From Clostridiales bacterium (GTDB taxonomy: Bacteria > Bacillota > Clostridia > Lachnospirales > Lachnospiraceae), in assembly GCA_018365455.1 (NCBI GenBank), contig JAGZJZ010000042.1, positions 1-56,868 of the forward strand: a stretch of DNA of 56,868 nucleotides. Direction: 5' to 3'. The translations under genes were made by a program, and so were the position numbers. The notes under the pieces are model-generated. The model did no database searches. It was not told the DNA's origin and saw only the letters and a list, made by a program, of their open reading frames with translations. Below are positions 45,158 through 54,681 of this stretch, one piece after another. Position 1 is the stretch's first letter, and every line of letters starts with the position of its first letter.

Positions 45158-46204
45158 ATGATTGATAATCCTATTTTTATTATTGGAACTGAAAGATCTG
45201 GATCTAACTTATTGAGGTTAATTCTTAATACCCATTCAGAAATATGTGTTCCGCATCCACCACATATTTTTAATTATTTTGGTAAATTATATGGTAGTTA
45301 TCACGATTTAAATGAAATAATTTTCAAAAAGTTATCAAGAGATGTATGTTTATTAGTAAATAATCATATTCATCCCTGGGAAATAAAGGTTAAATCAGAT
45401 TCTATAGCTGAAAAATCCAGATCCAGAAGCCTATATGGTATTTATGAAACTATATATGATGAATACCTTAACTATTCTGGTAAAAAAAGATGGGGCTGCA
45501 AAAGTACTTTCATGATCGAGTACATTGATGAAATTTGTAAGCATGTAAAAGAGCCCAAATTTCTTTGGCTGATAAGAGATGTCAGGGATGTGGCTGTTTC
45601 ATCAAAGAAGTCAGTGTTTAATCCAAATCATCCATATTTTGTTTCAAAGCTTTGGAATGAGCAGCAAGAATTGGGTTTGGCGGCCGAAAAGAAATTGCCT
45701 GAGGATCAAATACTTAGGGTAAAGTATGAAGATTTAATCGCAAAGCCACATGATACTATCCAGAAAATTACTGATTTTTTAGGAATTTCTTTTGAAGAGC
45801 AAATGCTAACTTATTATAAAACCAATACAGCCCAAAAAGGTAGTAATCTTTCGGCCTCCTGGGAGAATACTTCAAAGCCAATTATTAAAGATAATTACAT
45901 GAAATTTCCCGATTTTCTGTCAAAGAAAGAGATTGAGTTGATTGAACATATTTCAGGTTCAATGTTACCGGAATTTGGATATGAAAAATACTTATCAACT
46001 AATAGTATTTCAAAAATATCCAAATTTTCTGTATTCGGTTTCAAGATATTAGATTTATTAAAGCGGATTCAAATTGAACTGGCTGCTTCTTTTAAAGATA
46101 AAAATTATATTCTGTTTATTAAGAGAAGATTTATCGTCAAATGGCTGAAACTTAAGAGTTTCATCAGGAATAACTTTAACAAAAAGGGAATTAAAGATGA
46201 GTAA
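45158..46204 (+). CDS. PAPS-dependent sulfotransferase 1
   Basis: The 348-residue protein carries the 5'-phosphosulfate loop IGTERSGSNLLR (9-20) and the 3'-phosphate motif LIRDVRDVAVSSKKS near residue 135. VKYEDLIAKP and ITDFLGI complete the family pattern. It transfers a sulfuryl group from PAPS to a hydroxyl or amine. The PAPS synthesis genes are only a few kilobases downstream, so product sulfation is likely. It overlaps sulfotransferase 2 by eight bases. Confidence 0.85.
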   Translation: MIDNPIFIIGTERSGSNLLRLILNTHSEICVPHPPHIFNYFGKLYGSYHDLNEIIFKKLSRDVCLLVNNHIHPWEIKVKSDSIAEKSRSRSLYGIYETIYDEYLNYSGKKRWGCKSTFMIEYIDEICKHVKEPKFLWLIRDVRDVAVSSKKSVFNPNHPYFVSKLWNEQQELGLAAEKKLPEDQILRVKYEDLIAKPHDTIQKITDFLGISFEEQMLTYYKTNTAQKGSNLSASWENTSKPIIKDNYMKFPDFLSKKEIELIEHISGSMLPEFGYEKYLSTNSISKISKFSVFGFKILDLLKRIQIELAASFKDKNYILFIKRRFIVKWLKLKSFIRNNFNKKGIKDE

Positions 46205-47552
46205 AAATCAATTATCTAAAATAAGAGCAAAGTTATCTGAATTAGATTACAAGAAGAATAGTATTCCTTTTTTTAAGGAAGTGAAAAATGTAATATTTAT
46301 CGAATCTAGTTCCAGGGGGGGATCAAGTTATTTTACTGAAGTATTAAGGCAGTCACCTCTATTTCTTCACTTTAGAGCTGAAATAGCCCCCTTTTTGAAG
46401 TTATCAGGTTTATCTTATCCTGATACGGAAAGAAACTCTGATGTATTGACAGCGGAACATACGCTTGGTAATTGGCAATGCAATCTGGATATTCTTCAAG
46501 ATCATCTATGGTGGGATCTGGGAAATATTCTGGGGTTCCAGGAATTAAAGTTAAGCGCCGAGGATTACGGTTATTTTGTTTCTTCAATTATGTGGCGGCT
46601 TATTATACAGTGGCCGGAATGTGATTTTGATATTGAGAAAGTTAAAGATGAGATAAGAAAGACATTTGAAGCTTATTGTGATCAATATGATTTTTCAAAT
46701 AGCCTGAGTTACAATTTACAGATGTTTTACCTAATTCTCCTGAAAAAAATCCAGAGTACTTATAAAAAGATAAATCCTTATTACTATGATATAGACAAAA
46801 ATCTGATTGGAAAATATTGGCCAGAAGCAAAAAAAGAGTATTCTCCGCCTGCTGAGTATTTATTGGAAGAGCCGCCATTTATATTGATTTATCCTTGGAA
46901 ACATGCGCAAGTCAAGGATTTGGAAACCAAACCTATTGTAATTAAGACTCCAAGTAATGCTTATCGGTTTGATTTCTTTAAGAACCTTTTTATCAATGCG
47001 CAGATAAGGTATATCTATTTAACCAGAAATCCAGCGGCTTCGATAAATGGTCTTATGGATGGGTGGCAGTATCATGGTTTCTTTTCACATAAAGTAAATA
47101 AGAAAATGGCGATCAGAGGTTATACGGATAAATTTCCTGATTTCGGAGAGTATTGGTGGAAATTCGACCTTCCGGATGGTTGGGAAAATCGTATTCATGA
47201 ACCACTTGAAGTAGTATGTGGTTTTCAATGGTATTCAGCACACAAATCAATTCTTGATTATTTTGATCATAATCAAGTGGATTATTTGCAGATAGCTTTT
47301 GAAAAGATAATTCAACCATCTGATCATAGAAATAATATTTGTTTTAAGTTAGCCAACTGGCTTAATATTGATCCTGCATTATTTATCAAATTTATTAATT
47401 TCAATTTACCATTTGTAATGGCGACAACAATGCCGCAGCATTTTAGATGGAAGGCCAGGATAGAATTGTTAAGACCGATTATTCAAGAGAAATATATTAC
47501 TGACATTTCGATAAGGATGGGTTATGAAAAAAATTATCAAGAATGGTCATAG
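46197..47552 (+). CDS. Sulfotransferase-family protein 2
   Basis: The 451-residue protein has a 5' loop variant IESSSRGGSSYFTE near residue 32 and a 3'-phosphate motif YIYLTRNPAASINGLMDGW in the second half, followed by VCGFQWYSAHKS. It is longer than most sulfotransferases, with an insertion of about 150 residues between the two motifs. It may sulfate a different position from sulfotransferase 1, or a different acceptor. The stop overlaps the next gene by 29 bases. Confidence 0.72.
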   Translation: MSKNQLSKIRAKLSELDYKKNSIPFFKEVKNVIFIESSSRGGSSYFTEVLRQSPLFLHFRAEIAPFLKLSGLSYPDTERNSDVLTAEHTLGNWQCNLDILQDHLWWDLGNILGFQELKLSAEDYGYFVSSIMWRLIIQWPECDFDIEKVKDEIRKTFEAYCDQYDFSNSLSYNLQMFYLILLKKIQSTYKKINPYYYDIDKNLIGKYWPEAKKEYSPPAEYLLEEPPFILIYPWKHAQVKDLETKPIVIKTPSNAYRFDFFKNLFINAQIRYIYLTRNPAASINGLMDGWQYHGFFSHKVNKKMAIRGYTDKFPDFGEYWWKFDLPDGWENRIHEPLEVVCGFQWYSAHKSILDYFDHNQVDYLQIAFEKIIQPSDHRNNICFKLANWLNIDPALFIKFINFNLPFVMATTMPQHFRWKARIELLRPIIQEKYITDISIRMGYEKNYQEWS

Positions 47553-48504
47553 TTCTCAATCAGATAATTATCATTCAACACATGGTGGTAAAGGCTGGTT
47601 AGATAGACAGAAGAGTAATAGTGAAGAAATCCAAGAAGGTAAATTGTGGTATCCAACTTATAGTGTGTCTGAAACAGCCGCCTTAAAAGAAGTATTACTT
47701 ACCATACCTCATAAAGATACATATTTAAATATTTGTCCCGCGTCCAATTTAATGCTGGAAATGTTGGATGGAGAGCTGCTGGTAGAACAAGCTTATCAGT
47801 TAAAGAAGATATATGAAAGCAATGAGGTTAAGGTTCATACCCTGATTTGTAAAAGAGACAATCCTTATCCCAATCTACTATTTTTACGTGACCTGCTTTG
47901 GGCAACGCCCGAGGGTATTATTTTATGCAGACCTGCTTCACAGCAAAGAGCTGGGGAAGAGCGGTTTGTTGCCCGGACATTATCTGAAATTGGTATACCC
48001 ATTGTTATGTCAATAAAAGGCGATGGTGTTTTTGAAGGTGCTGATGCATTGTGGTTGAATTCAGAGACAGTCATCTTAGGAACGGGATTCCGTACCAATG
48101 ATCAGGGCGGGAGACAGATTGAAAATTTTTTGTCAGACCTTGGGGTGAAAACAATTAAGATCCAGCTAAAGAAAGGTGTTCAGCATCTGCTGGGGGTGAT
48201 GAATTTCCTGACTGAGGATATTATCGCTTTAAATGATAATAAAGCACCGGAAAATTTAGAAAATATATTATTAGATTATGGATATAAAGTGGTTAGATTA
48301 ACAAATGAAGAAGAAATTAATAATAGCCGTGGTATGAACTTTGTAAATTTAGGAAATAAAAAGATTTTAATGCCCACGGGAGCTCATAAATTAAAAGAGT
48401 GCTTTCAAATTAATGGCTGTGAAGTAGTTGAATGTGATATTTCTGAATATTTGAAAGCTGGTGGTGGCATTGGCTGTCTGACAGGTATTTTATATAGACG
48501 ATAA
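47524..48504 (+). CDS. Amidinotransferase / arginine deiminase superfamily enzyme
   Basis: The 326-residue protein has the guanidine-modifying enzyme fold markers: FLRD with Asp123, FEGADAL with Glu171 and Asp174, HLLGVMNF with His221 and GGGIGCLTG with catalytic Cys318. All expected catalytic positions are therefore present. Family members transfer amidino groups (to glycine, or scyllo-inosamine in streptomycin) or hydrolyse arginine derivatives. In a biosynthetic cluster, amidination of an amine to a guanidine is attractive but unproven. The start overlaps sulfotransferase 2 by 29 bases; a later start is possible, though the N-terminal 40 residues look non-essential. Confidence 0.8.
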   Translation: MKKIIKNGHSSQSDNYHSTHGGKGWLDRQKSNSEEIQEGKLWYPTYSVSETAALKEVLLTIPHKDTYLNICPASNLMLEMLDGELLVEQAYQLKKIYESNEVKVHTLICKRDNPYPNLLFLRDLLWATPEGIILCRPASQQRAGEERFVARTLSEIGIPIVMSIKGDGVFEGADALWLNSETVILGTGFRTNDQGGRQIENFLSDLGVKTIKIQLKKGVQHLLGVMNFLTEDIIALNDNKAPENLENILLDYGYKVVRLTNEEEINNSRGMNFVNLGNKKILMPTGAHKLKECFQINGCEVVECDISEYLKAGGGIGCLTGILYRR

Positions 48505-48529
48505 TAAAATGGATTGGAGCGTAATAATC

Positions 48530-49411
48530 TTGGATCATTTAGAAAAATTAGAAAGCAAAAGTATTCATATATTAAGGGAAGCATATAGTGAGTTTAAAAA
48601 TCTTTGTATGTTATGGTCTATCGGAAAAGATAGCACAGTTCTTCTATGGCTATCAAGAAAAGCTTTTTTTGGGCATGTTCCATTTCCCCTAGTTCATATT
48701 GATACACATTATAAAATTCCGGAAATGATCAGGTATAGAGATGATCTGGCCAAAGAATGGAAATTAGATATGATTTATGGAGAAAATAAAGAAGCTATTG
48801 TGGCAAAAAACACATATCCAGATGGAAGCGTTACACGTATACAATGCTGCAAAAGTTTAAAGACAGAAGCTTTAGTAAACACCTTAAATGGAACATGGCC
48901 AAGATATCGGATGGATCATAATATTGGTAAATACACATTAGATCAAAATACAGATCCATATACCGGAGTTATCGTTGGTGTTAGGTCAGATGAGGAAGGT
49001 AGCCGTTCAAAAGAAAGATATTTTTCTCCGAGAGACAAAAATAGTGATTGGGAAATAGAAAATCAGCCTCCCGAATTTTGGAGTCAGTACAAAACTGATT
49101 TTGCGCCAGGAACACATGTTAGGATACATCCGCTTCTTGACTGGACGGAATTAGATATTTGGGAATATATAAAGAAAGAAAACATACCAGTAGTTTCTTT
49201 GTATTTTAACCAAGGCGAAAAAAAGAGATATCGTTCATTAGGCTGTTATCCATGTACTTCTCCGGTAAGTTCCGATGCAAGAAATTTAGATGAAATAATT
49301 GAAGAATTAAAGACCGGAAAATTTTCTAATATTGCGGAACGTTCAGGGAGGGAACAGGACAAGGAAGATGGTGGTGGGCTTGAGACTCTAAGAAGACTAG
49401 GATATATGTGA
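48530..49411 (+). CDS. cysD: Sulfate adenylyltransferase small subunit
   Basis: The 293-residue protein matches CysD: HLEKLESKSIHILREAYSEF at the start, the PP-loop SIGKDSTVLLW, FPLVHIDTHYK, GVRSDEEGSRSKER, DWTELDIWEYI, YRSLGCYPCT and a C-terminal RREQ-like part (GREQDKEDGG). With CysN it makes APS from sulfate and ATP. TTG 48530 is chosen because GGAG (48516-48519) precedes it and homology starts there; ATG 48509 would add seven residues without an RBS. It is the first PAPS gene, directly after the amidinotransferase. Confidence 0.9.
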   Translation: MDHLEKLESKSIHILREAYSEFKNLCMLWSIGKDSTVLLWLSRKAFFGHVPFPLVHIDTHYKIPEMIRYRDDLAKEWKLDMIYGENKEAIVAKNTYPDGSVTRIQCCKSLKTEALVNTLNGTWPRYRMDHNIGKYTLDQNTDPYTGVIVGVRSDEEGSRSKERYFSPRDKNSDWEIENQPPEFWSQYKTDFAPGTHVRIHPLLDWTELDIWEYIKKENIPVVSLYFNQGEKKRYRSLGCYPCTSPVSSDARNLDEIIEELKTGKFSNIAERSGREQDKEDGGGLETLRRLGYM

Positions 49412-49455
49412 GATTTACTAAGGGAACTTTAGTATAGGGAGACAGGTGACTGAAA

Positions 49456-51213
49456 ATGGATAAAGAACAAATATATACTGAAGATATGAATATAGTGGTT
49501 GTTGGGCATGTTGATCATGGAAAAAGTACTGTTATTGGGAGGTTGCTAACCGATACTAATTCGTTACCAATAGGTAAACTAGAGCAAATTCGCGAGAAAT
49601 GTAAAAGGAATTCAAAGCCTTTTGAATATGCCTTTTTACTTGACGCTCTTAAAGATGAGCAGGAGCAGGGTATCACTATTGATTCAGCGAGGTGTTTTTT
49701 TAGAACAAAAAAAAGAAATTATATTATTATAGACGCTCCTGGACATATTGAATTTCTAAAAAACATGGTTACAGGAGCAGCTAGAGCTGAAGCAGCGTTA
49801 TTGGTGATCGATGCCTATGAAGGCATCCAGGAAAACTCAAAAAGGCATGGATATCTCCTAAGTATGCTTGGCATTAAACAATTATGTATATTAGTTAATA
49901 AGATGGATTTAATTGGTTATAGTGAACAGATATTTAATGAAATAACTGAAAATTTCAAAGTCTTTTTAAGTAAGATTGGATTAGAAACTTCTATGTATAT
50001 CCCTATAAGTGGGTATAAGGGCGAGAATATTGTACAAAAGTCAAAAAACATGACATGGTATGAAGGGGACACGGTGCTTGAAGTCCTTGAAAAATTTAAA
50101 GTAGAAAAACCGCCTGAGAATAAACCTTTTAGGATGCCTGTACAAGGTGTTTATAAATTTACAGCAGATGGTGATACGAGAAGAATTATTGGCGGAACAG
50201 TTGAAACCGGGATGCTTAATGTTGATGATGAAGTAGTATTTTTTCCTTCTGGTAAGAAGGGCAGAATCAAGTCTATTGAAGCTTTTAGTGAAATCTCTAA
50301 AACTAGTATATGTGCGGGATTCTCAACAGGGTTTACATTGACCGAACAAATTTATGTTAAACGAGGTGAAATTGCTACGGTATCTGGTCAGCTTAAGCCA
50401 CAGATAGCAACTCTCATTAAAGTTAAGTTATTCTGGTTAAGTAAATTAGCTATGGTAAGGGGTAAAACTTATATATTAAAACTTGGAACAACTAAGGTAA
50501 ATATAAGGATTCAAAAAATCATCAGCGTTCTAGATGCTTCGACACTTCAAAGCAACAATTCAGATTATATTGGAACAAATGATGTTGCAGAATGTTTGTT
50601 AAGACTTGAAAAACCCATCGCATTTGACTTGTTATGTGATAATTTTTATTTGAGTAGATTCGTAATTATTGATAATTATGAAATATCAGGTGGTGGGACA
50701 ATCTATGGAATGTCAGAAGATAGGCAGAATTGGAATAGTGAGAAGGGGATTTATAAGTGGGGGAACAGTACAATAAGCGATGCAGAAAGAGCTTTAAAAT
50801 ACCAACAAAATTCCGCGCTTATTATGATTATAGGATCGAGTAATGCAGGTAAAAAGTATATTGCAAGAAATTTGGAGAAGAAATTATTCAATCAAGGAAG
50901 AATAGTTTATTTACTTAGCATATATTACAAGGAAGAACATCTTAGAAGTTTGGCAGAAATCAGCAATATAATGTTAGATGCGGGAAATATCTTGATTGTT
51001 ACTGCAGATGAAATATCAAATGATGATTTGAAAAAAATAAAGACAATTGTTAATCCAAAGAAAATCAAAGTTTTGTGGATTGGTAATGATATTACTACAG
51101 ATATAAAATATGATTTGCAAATTACTGAAGATTACGTAGGTGAACATGCTCTTCATAAAATTGAAGATTATCTTATTAAGAGTGTCATTAGTATAGATAA
51201 CGGGAGGAAGTAG
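49456..51213 (+). CDS. cysN: Sulfate adenylyltransferase GTPase subunit with degenerate CysC-like tail
   Basis: The 585-residue protein is an EF-Tu-like GTPase with GHVDHGKST (17-25), DAPGH, NKMD and beta-barrel domains to about 430, as in CysN. It drives APS synthesis with CysD. The last ~130 residues resemble the APS kinase half of CysNC/NodQ proteins, but the P-loop reads GSSNAGKK (near 459-466) instead of GxSGAGKS, and the DGDNxR substrate motif is absent. That tail is thus probably catalytically dead. A complete APS kinase is encoded separately at 53816-54430. Confidence 0.88.
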   Translation: MDKEQIYTEDMNIVVVGHVDHGKSTVIGRLLTDTNSLPIGKLEQIREKCKRNSKPFEYAFLLDALKDEQEQGITIDSARCFFRTKKRNYIIIDAPGHIEFLKNMVTGAARAEAALLVIDAYEGIQENSKRHGYLLSMLGIKQLCILVNKMDLIGYSEQIFNEITENFKVFLSKIGLETSMYIPISGYKGENIVQKSKNMTWYEGDTVLEVLEKFKVEKPPENKPFRMPVQGVYKFTADGDTRRIIGGTVETGMLNVDDEVVFFPSGKKGRIKSIEAFSEISKTSICAGFSTGFTLTEQIYVKRGEIATVSGQLKPQIATLIKVKLFWLSKLAMVRGKTYILKLGTTKVNIRIQKIISVLDASTLQSNNSDYIGTNDVAECLLRLEKPIAFDLLCDNFYLSRFVIIDNYEISGGGTIYGMSEDRQNWNSEKGIYKWGNSTISDAERALKYQQNSALIMIIGSSNAGKKYIARNLEKKLFNQGRIVYLLSIYYKEEHLRSLAEISNIMLDAGNILIVTADEISNDDLKKIKTIVNPKKIKVLWIGNDITTDIKYDLQITEDYVGEHALHKIEDYLIKSVISIDNGRK

Positions 51214-51218
51214 GTAGT

Positions 51219-52253
51219 ATGCATTTGTTTGAGAAGAAAAGGATTTTAATTCTCATATTATTCATAGTTTTTAGTTTTACCCTGGAAAGTTGTTCTAATT
51301 CTGACGATGAGCAATTAAAAGTAAGAATTGCCTGCTTTCCAAATTTAAACCATTCCCAAGCTTTAGTTGGGATGGGCGAAGGACAATTTCAAGAGGCCTT
51401 TGGGGAAAAAAATCAAATTGAATGGAAGATATTTAATGCTGGTCCGGCGGAGATGGAAGCTTTATTTGCCGGGGAAGTGGATATAGGGTATATTGGCCCT
51501 ATACCTGCTATCAATGGGTATGTTAAATCTGGCGGAGAGTTTCAAATTATAGCTGGAGCAACTGATGCTGGTGCAATATTAGTGTCGAGGAAAGACTTAC
51601 ATATAAAAGATATTATGGAATTGGATGGTAAAAAGATTGCTTCACCTCAGTTCGGCAATACCCAAGATTTAGTTTTGAGACATATATTAAATGAAAATGG
51701 ATTAAAAGATACGACAAAGGGTGGAAGTGTACGCATAATTCAGGTAGAAAATCCCGATATTAAGATGTTGCTTGATAATGCAGATATTGATGCAGCTTTG
51801 GTGCCAGAACCTTGGGGAAGCAGGTTAATTAAAGAGATAGATGCAAATGTTGTACTTGATTATGATCAAGTATATAACCAGGGTAGATATTCATCTGCTC
51901 TTGTTATAGCGCGGACAGAATTTATCGAGAAGCACCCAGATCTTGTTAAAAAGTTTATCGAAACTCATTTGCAATTAACTGAATATATAAATGAGAATAA
52001 TGATACAGTAAAAAAAGTTTTGAATGATCAAATCAAAAAACTGACAAATAATTCTATACCGGACGATATATTAGATGCATCATTTGAGCGGTTTGTTATA
52101 ACAAATAATCCTGAAAAGGAGTCTATTTCTGATTTTATTAAAATATCAAAAGATGTGGGCTTTATCGAACAAGAACCCGATATTGAAATGCTTTTGAATA
52201 CTAATATTTTAAATGATGTCCTAAAAGAAAGTGGTAAGAGTGAGATTAAGTAG
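51219..52253 (+). CDS. ABC importer substrate-binding lipoprotein (SsuA/TauA/NrtA type)
   Basis: The 344-residue protein has a charged start, a hydrophobic stretch (8-22) and a lipobox LESC with Cys25, so it is a lipid-anchored solute-binding protein. The mature part has the SsuA/TauA pattern FNAGPAEMEALFAGEVDIGYIGP, LDGKKIASPQFGNTQ and ALVPEPWGSRL. Members bind sulfonates, taurine or nitrate. Between cysN and cysC, uptake of sulfonate or sulfate for PAPS is the natural reading. It starts five bases after cysN. Confidence 0.85.
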   Translation: MHLFEKKRILILILFIVFSFTLESCSNSDDEQLKVRIACFPNLNHSQALVGMGEGQFQEAFGEKNQIEWKIFNAGPAEMEALFAGEVDIGYIGPIPAINGYVKSGGEFQIIAGATDAGAILVSRKDLHIKDIMELDGKKIASPQFGNTQDLVLRHILNENGLKDTTKGGSVRIIQVENPDIKMLLDNADIDAALVPEPWGSRLIKEIDANVVLDYDQVYNQGRYSSALVIARTEFIEKHPDLVKKFIETHLQLTEYINENNDTVKKVLNDQIKKLTNNSIPDDILDASFERFVITNNPEKESISDFIKISKDVGFIEQEPDIEMLLNTNILNDVLKESGKSEIK

Positions 52254-52282
52254 TGGTTCTTCTTAAATGCGAGGTGTTTTAA

Positions 52283-53014
52283 TTGAGTTTGTCACTTAAA
52301 AATATTAATAAAACTTATACAAGTGAAAAAGGAGTTATCGAAGTCCTTCGTGAGATTAACCTAGAAGTAAGATCTGGGGAATTTATTTGCATAGTTGGCC
52401 TATCCGGATGTGGAAAATCAACATTAGTAAATATAATTGCTGGGTTAGAGAAGGCGACAAAAGGTAAAGTTGAATGTAATTTAAAAGAAATAAATTATCC
52501 AGGTCCAGATCGTGCGATTATTTTTCAAGAAACTGCACTATTTCCCTGGCTAAAGGTAATTGATAATATAGAACTTGGGATGAAATTTGTAGGTATACCA
52601 AAATCGGAACGAAGAAAAAAAGCTATTTACTATTTAGAGATGGTACATCTAATTGAATTTCAAAATTATTATATCCATCAGTTGTCTGGTGGTATGAAGC
52701 AAAGAGTTGCATTAGCACGTGCATTATCTTTAGAATCTAAATTACTGTTAATGGACGAGCCTTTTGCAGCACTTGATATTCAGACAAGAGATATATTGCA
52801 TTATGAATTATTAAAAATATGGAATGATACAAAAAAGACTATTGTTTTTATTACGCACAGTATAGAAGAGGCTGTTCTACTGGCGGATAGAATAATTGTT
52901 ATGAGTCCGATACCGTCTGTTATAAAAAAAGAATTTTATATAAAGATGGAAAGACCAAGAATTATCGATTCAAGGCAATCAGAAATTATTAATGCAATAA
53001 AGAGGGAATTATAA
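52283..53014 (+). CDS. ABC importer ATPase (SsuB/TauB type)
   Basis: The 243-residue protein has Walker A GLSGCGKST near residue 40, Q-loop IFQETALFPWLKV, signature LSGGMKQRVALARAL, Walker B LLLMDEPFAALD and the switch ITHSIEEAV. These are characteristic of the nitrate/sulfonate/taurine importer ATPases. TTG 52283 is used because GAGGTG lies upstream near 52270 and the domain begins there. The final base of the stop codon overlaps the permease start. It powers the importer formed with its two neighbours. Confidence 0.88.
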   Translation: MSLSLKNINKTYTSEKGVIEVLREINLEVRSGEFICIVGLSGCGKSTLVNIIAGLEKATKGKVECNLKEINYPGPDRAIIFQETALFPWLKVIDNIELGMKFVGIPKSERRKKAIYYLEMVHLIEFQNYYIHQLSGGMKQRVALARALSLESKLLLMDEPFAALDIQTRDILHYELLKIWNDTKKTIVFITHSIEEAVLLADRIIVMSPIPSVIKKEFYIKMERPRIIDSRQSEIINAIKREL

Positions 53015-53823
53015 TGGTGACGAAGAAGAGTTATCTAATAAGAAAGACAATAAAAAAGTTTTTATTTTACCTTATATTAGTGGTGTTTTGGGAAGTAATG
53101 TATAGAATAGGTGTTGAATATCTTCACCTATGGAAGTCATATACTTTTTCGTCTCCTAGCAGTGTGTTTTTGACAATAATAAGATTATTTAGTGATAATA
53201 ATACACTTGGTATTGCCATATTTATTAGCCTAAGTAGGGGGCTGATTGGATATTTTATATCATTAGCTATTGGGTTAATATTAGGATTGACTGTTGTAAG
53301 GCTCAAATACCTTGAGAATAATTTAGGTCCATTATTATTAGGTTTACAAACGCTACCTAATGTATGCTGGATTCCTTTTGCGATACTTTGGTATGGTCTG
53401 AATGAAAGCGCCATTATCTTCGTAGTTATTTTAGGCTCTACTTTTTCGATTGCAATAGCAGTGATATCAGGAATTAAAAATATTAATCCTATATATGTCA
53501 AGGTTGCAAGGACTATGGGTGCAAGAGGCTTTACCTTATATAAAAGTATAATTTTACCGGCTGCATTTCCAAATATAATTTCAGGTATGAAACAAGGTTG
53601 GTCTTTTGCCTGGAGAGCATTAATGGCAGGTGAAATGTTATCTGGATCTATCGGTTTAGGACAACTTCTTATGATGGGTAGAGAAGTATTTGATATGAGT
53701 CAAGTAATTGCTATCATGCTAATAATAATTGCGATTGGAATAACTATAGATAGTCTTATTTTTGGAAAGATAGAGTCAAGAGTACAATATAGATGGGGAT
53801 GTAAAGGAAATAGTTATGATTAA
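53014..53823 (+). CDS. ABC importer permease (SsuC/TauC type)
   Basis: The 269-residue membrane protein has about six hydrophobic segments. The EAA-like coupling loop VARTMGARGFTLYKSIILPAA lies near residues 165-185, and WSFAWRALMAGEM follows, typical of SsuC/TauC permeases. It forms the channel of the importer. Its stop overlaps cysC by eight bases, tying import and PAPS synthesis into one translational unit. Confidence 0.88.
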   Translation: MVTKKSYLIRKTIKKFLFYLILVVFWEVMYRIGVEYLHLWKSYTFSSPSSVFLTIIRLFSDNNTLGIAIFISLSRGLIGYFISLAIGLILGLTVVRLKYLENNLGPLLLGLQTLPNVCWIPFAILWYGLNESAIIFVVILGSTFSIAIAVISGIKNINPIYVKVARTMGARGFTLYKSIILPAAFPNIISGMKQGWSFAWRALMAGEMLSGSIGLGQLLMMGREVFDMSQVIAIMLIIIAIGITIDSLIFGKIESRVQYRWGCKGNSYD

Positions 53824-54430
53824 TAATAATTTAACGTGGAGTCAGGGAAAGGTTAGCTATGAGGAGAGATGTAAACTTTTACATCAAAAGGGTTTAGTAG
53901 TTTGGTTTACAGGTATTTCAGGAGCTGGTAAATCAACTATAGCTATTGAAGTTGAAAAACAATTGAACTTGCTTGGACGACTGTCATATAGATTGGATGG
54001 GGATAATATCAGACAGAATTTATGTTCAGATCTAAGTTTTTCTGAGCGCGATAGAAATGAAAATATTCGAAGAGTTGTAGAAACTGCTTTTTTATTTAAG
54101 GATGCTGGTGTAATTACTCTCGTTTCGTTAATATCTCCCTTCCAAAAAATGAGAGAATTTGCAAGAGAAAGAATTGGAAAGGATAGTTTTTTAGAAGTTT
54201 ATATAAAGGCTGACATAGAAACTTGTATTGCCAGAGATCCGAAGGGACTTTACAAGAAAGCTACTGAGGGCCGAATAAATAACTTTACTGGAATATCAGA
54301 TGATTATGAAGAGCCTTTAAATCCAGATATTTTAATAAATACTATGAATACAGATATAAATAATTCATCAATAAAGATAGTAAATAAAATTATTAGTTAC
54401 TCAACTTACCCATCAGATATAACCCAATAA
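53816..54430 (+). CDS. cysC: Adenylylsulfate (APS) kinase
   Basis: The 204-residue protein is a complete APS kinase. The P-loop is FTGISGAGKST (31-41), then LDGDNIRQNLCSDLSFSERDR, LVSLISPFQKMRE, IARDPKGLYKKA and DDYEEPLNPDI. It phosphorylates APS to PAPS, the donor for the two sulfotransferases at 45-47.5 kb. It compensates for the defective CysC-like tail of CysN. It is the last gene of the main run; a 251-base gap follows. Confidence 0.92.
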   Translation: MINNNLTWSQGKVSYEERCKLLHQKGLVVWFTGISGAGKSTIAIEVEKQLNLLGRLSYRLDGDNIRQNLCSDLSFSERDRNENIRRVVETAFLFKDAGVITLVSLISPFQKMREFARERIGKDSFLEVYIKADIETCIARDPKGLYKKATEGRINNFTGISDDYEEPLNPDILINTMNTDINNSSIKIVNKIISYSTYPSDITQ

Positions 54431-54599
54431 AGTCTGCATAAATGTGGCTTAAGAGACGATCCAAACGACGACTTTACTTTTTACGCATATTGACCAGCGA
54501 TTTCTATGAATACACATGATTTCTGTTTCACTAAGTCTACTGTAATATTTTTATTACTTTCAAAATACATAAACTTTTGTTACTCCCCAAAAAATAATG

Positions 54600-54623
54600 A
54601 AACCTTTTAAAAATATAAGGTTT
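54600..54623 (+). terminator. Weak hairpin with T-run after cysC
   Basis: AAACCTT (54600-54606) and AAGGTTT (54617-54623) pair around a 10-base loop and are followed by further T residues. The stem is short and AT-rich, so it is at best a weak rho-independent terminator closing the large operon. The rest of the 54431-54681 gap shows no gene, and no convincing promoter. Confidence 0.4.
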
Positions 54624-54638
54624 TTATTAGATAAAGGA

Positions 54639-54654
54639 GTGTCATATTTGACAC
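54639..54654 (+). promoter_or_regulatory. Perfect 6-bp dyad upstream of metK
   Basis: GTGTCA and TGACAC flank a TATT loop, forming a perfect dyad 28 bases before metK. It could be a small operator or hairpin in the metK leader. No SAM riboswitch pattern (S-box GA-rich kink-turn elements) is visible in this short gap. Confidence 0.3.
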
Positions 54655-54681
54655 TACCACAATATACTAGGAGGAAGAAAT

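Noticed and set aside
54480..54530. Promoter for metK from TTGACC near 54490
   Set aside because: The -10 partner is poor and the spacing is not convincing.
54431..54681. SAM riboswitch upstream of metK
   Set aside because: The 251-base gap shows only a weak hairpin and a 6-bp dyad; none of the conserved S-box segments could be seen.
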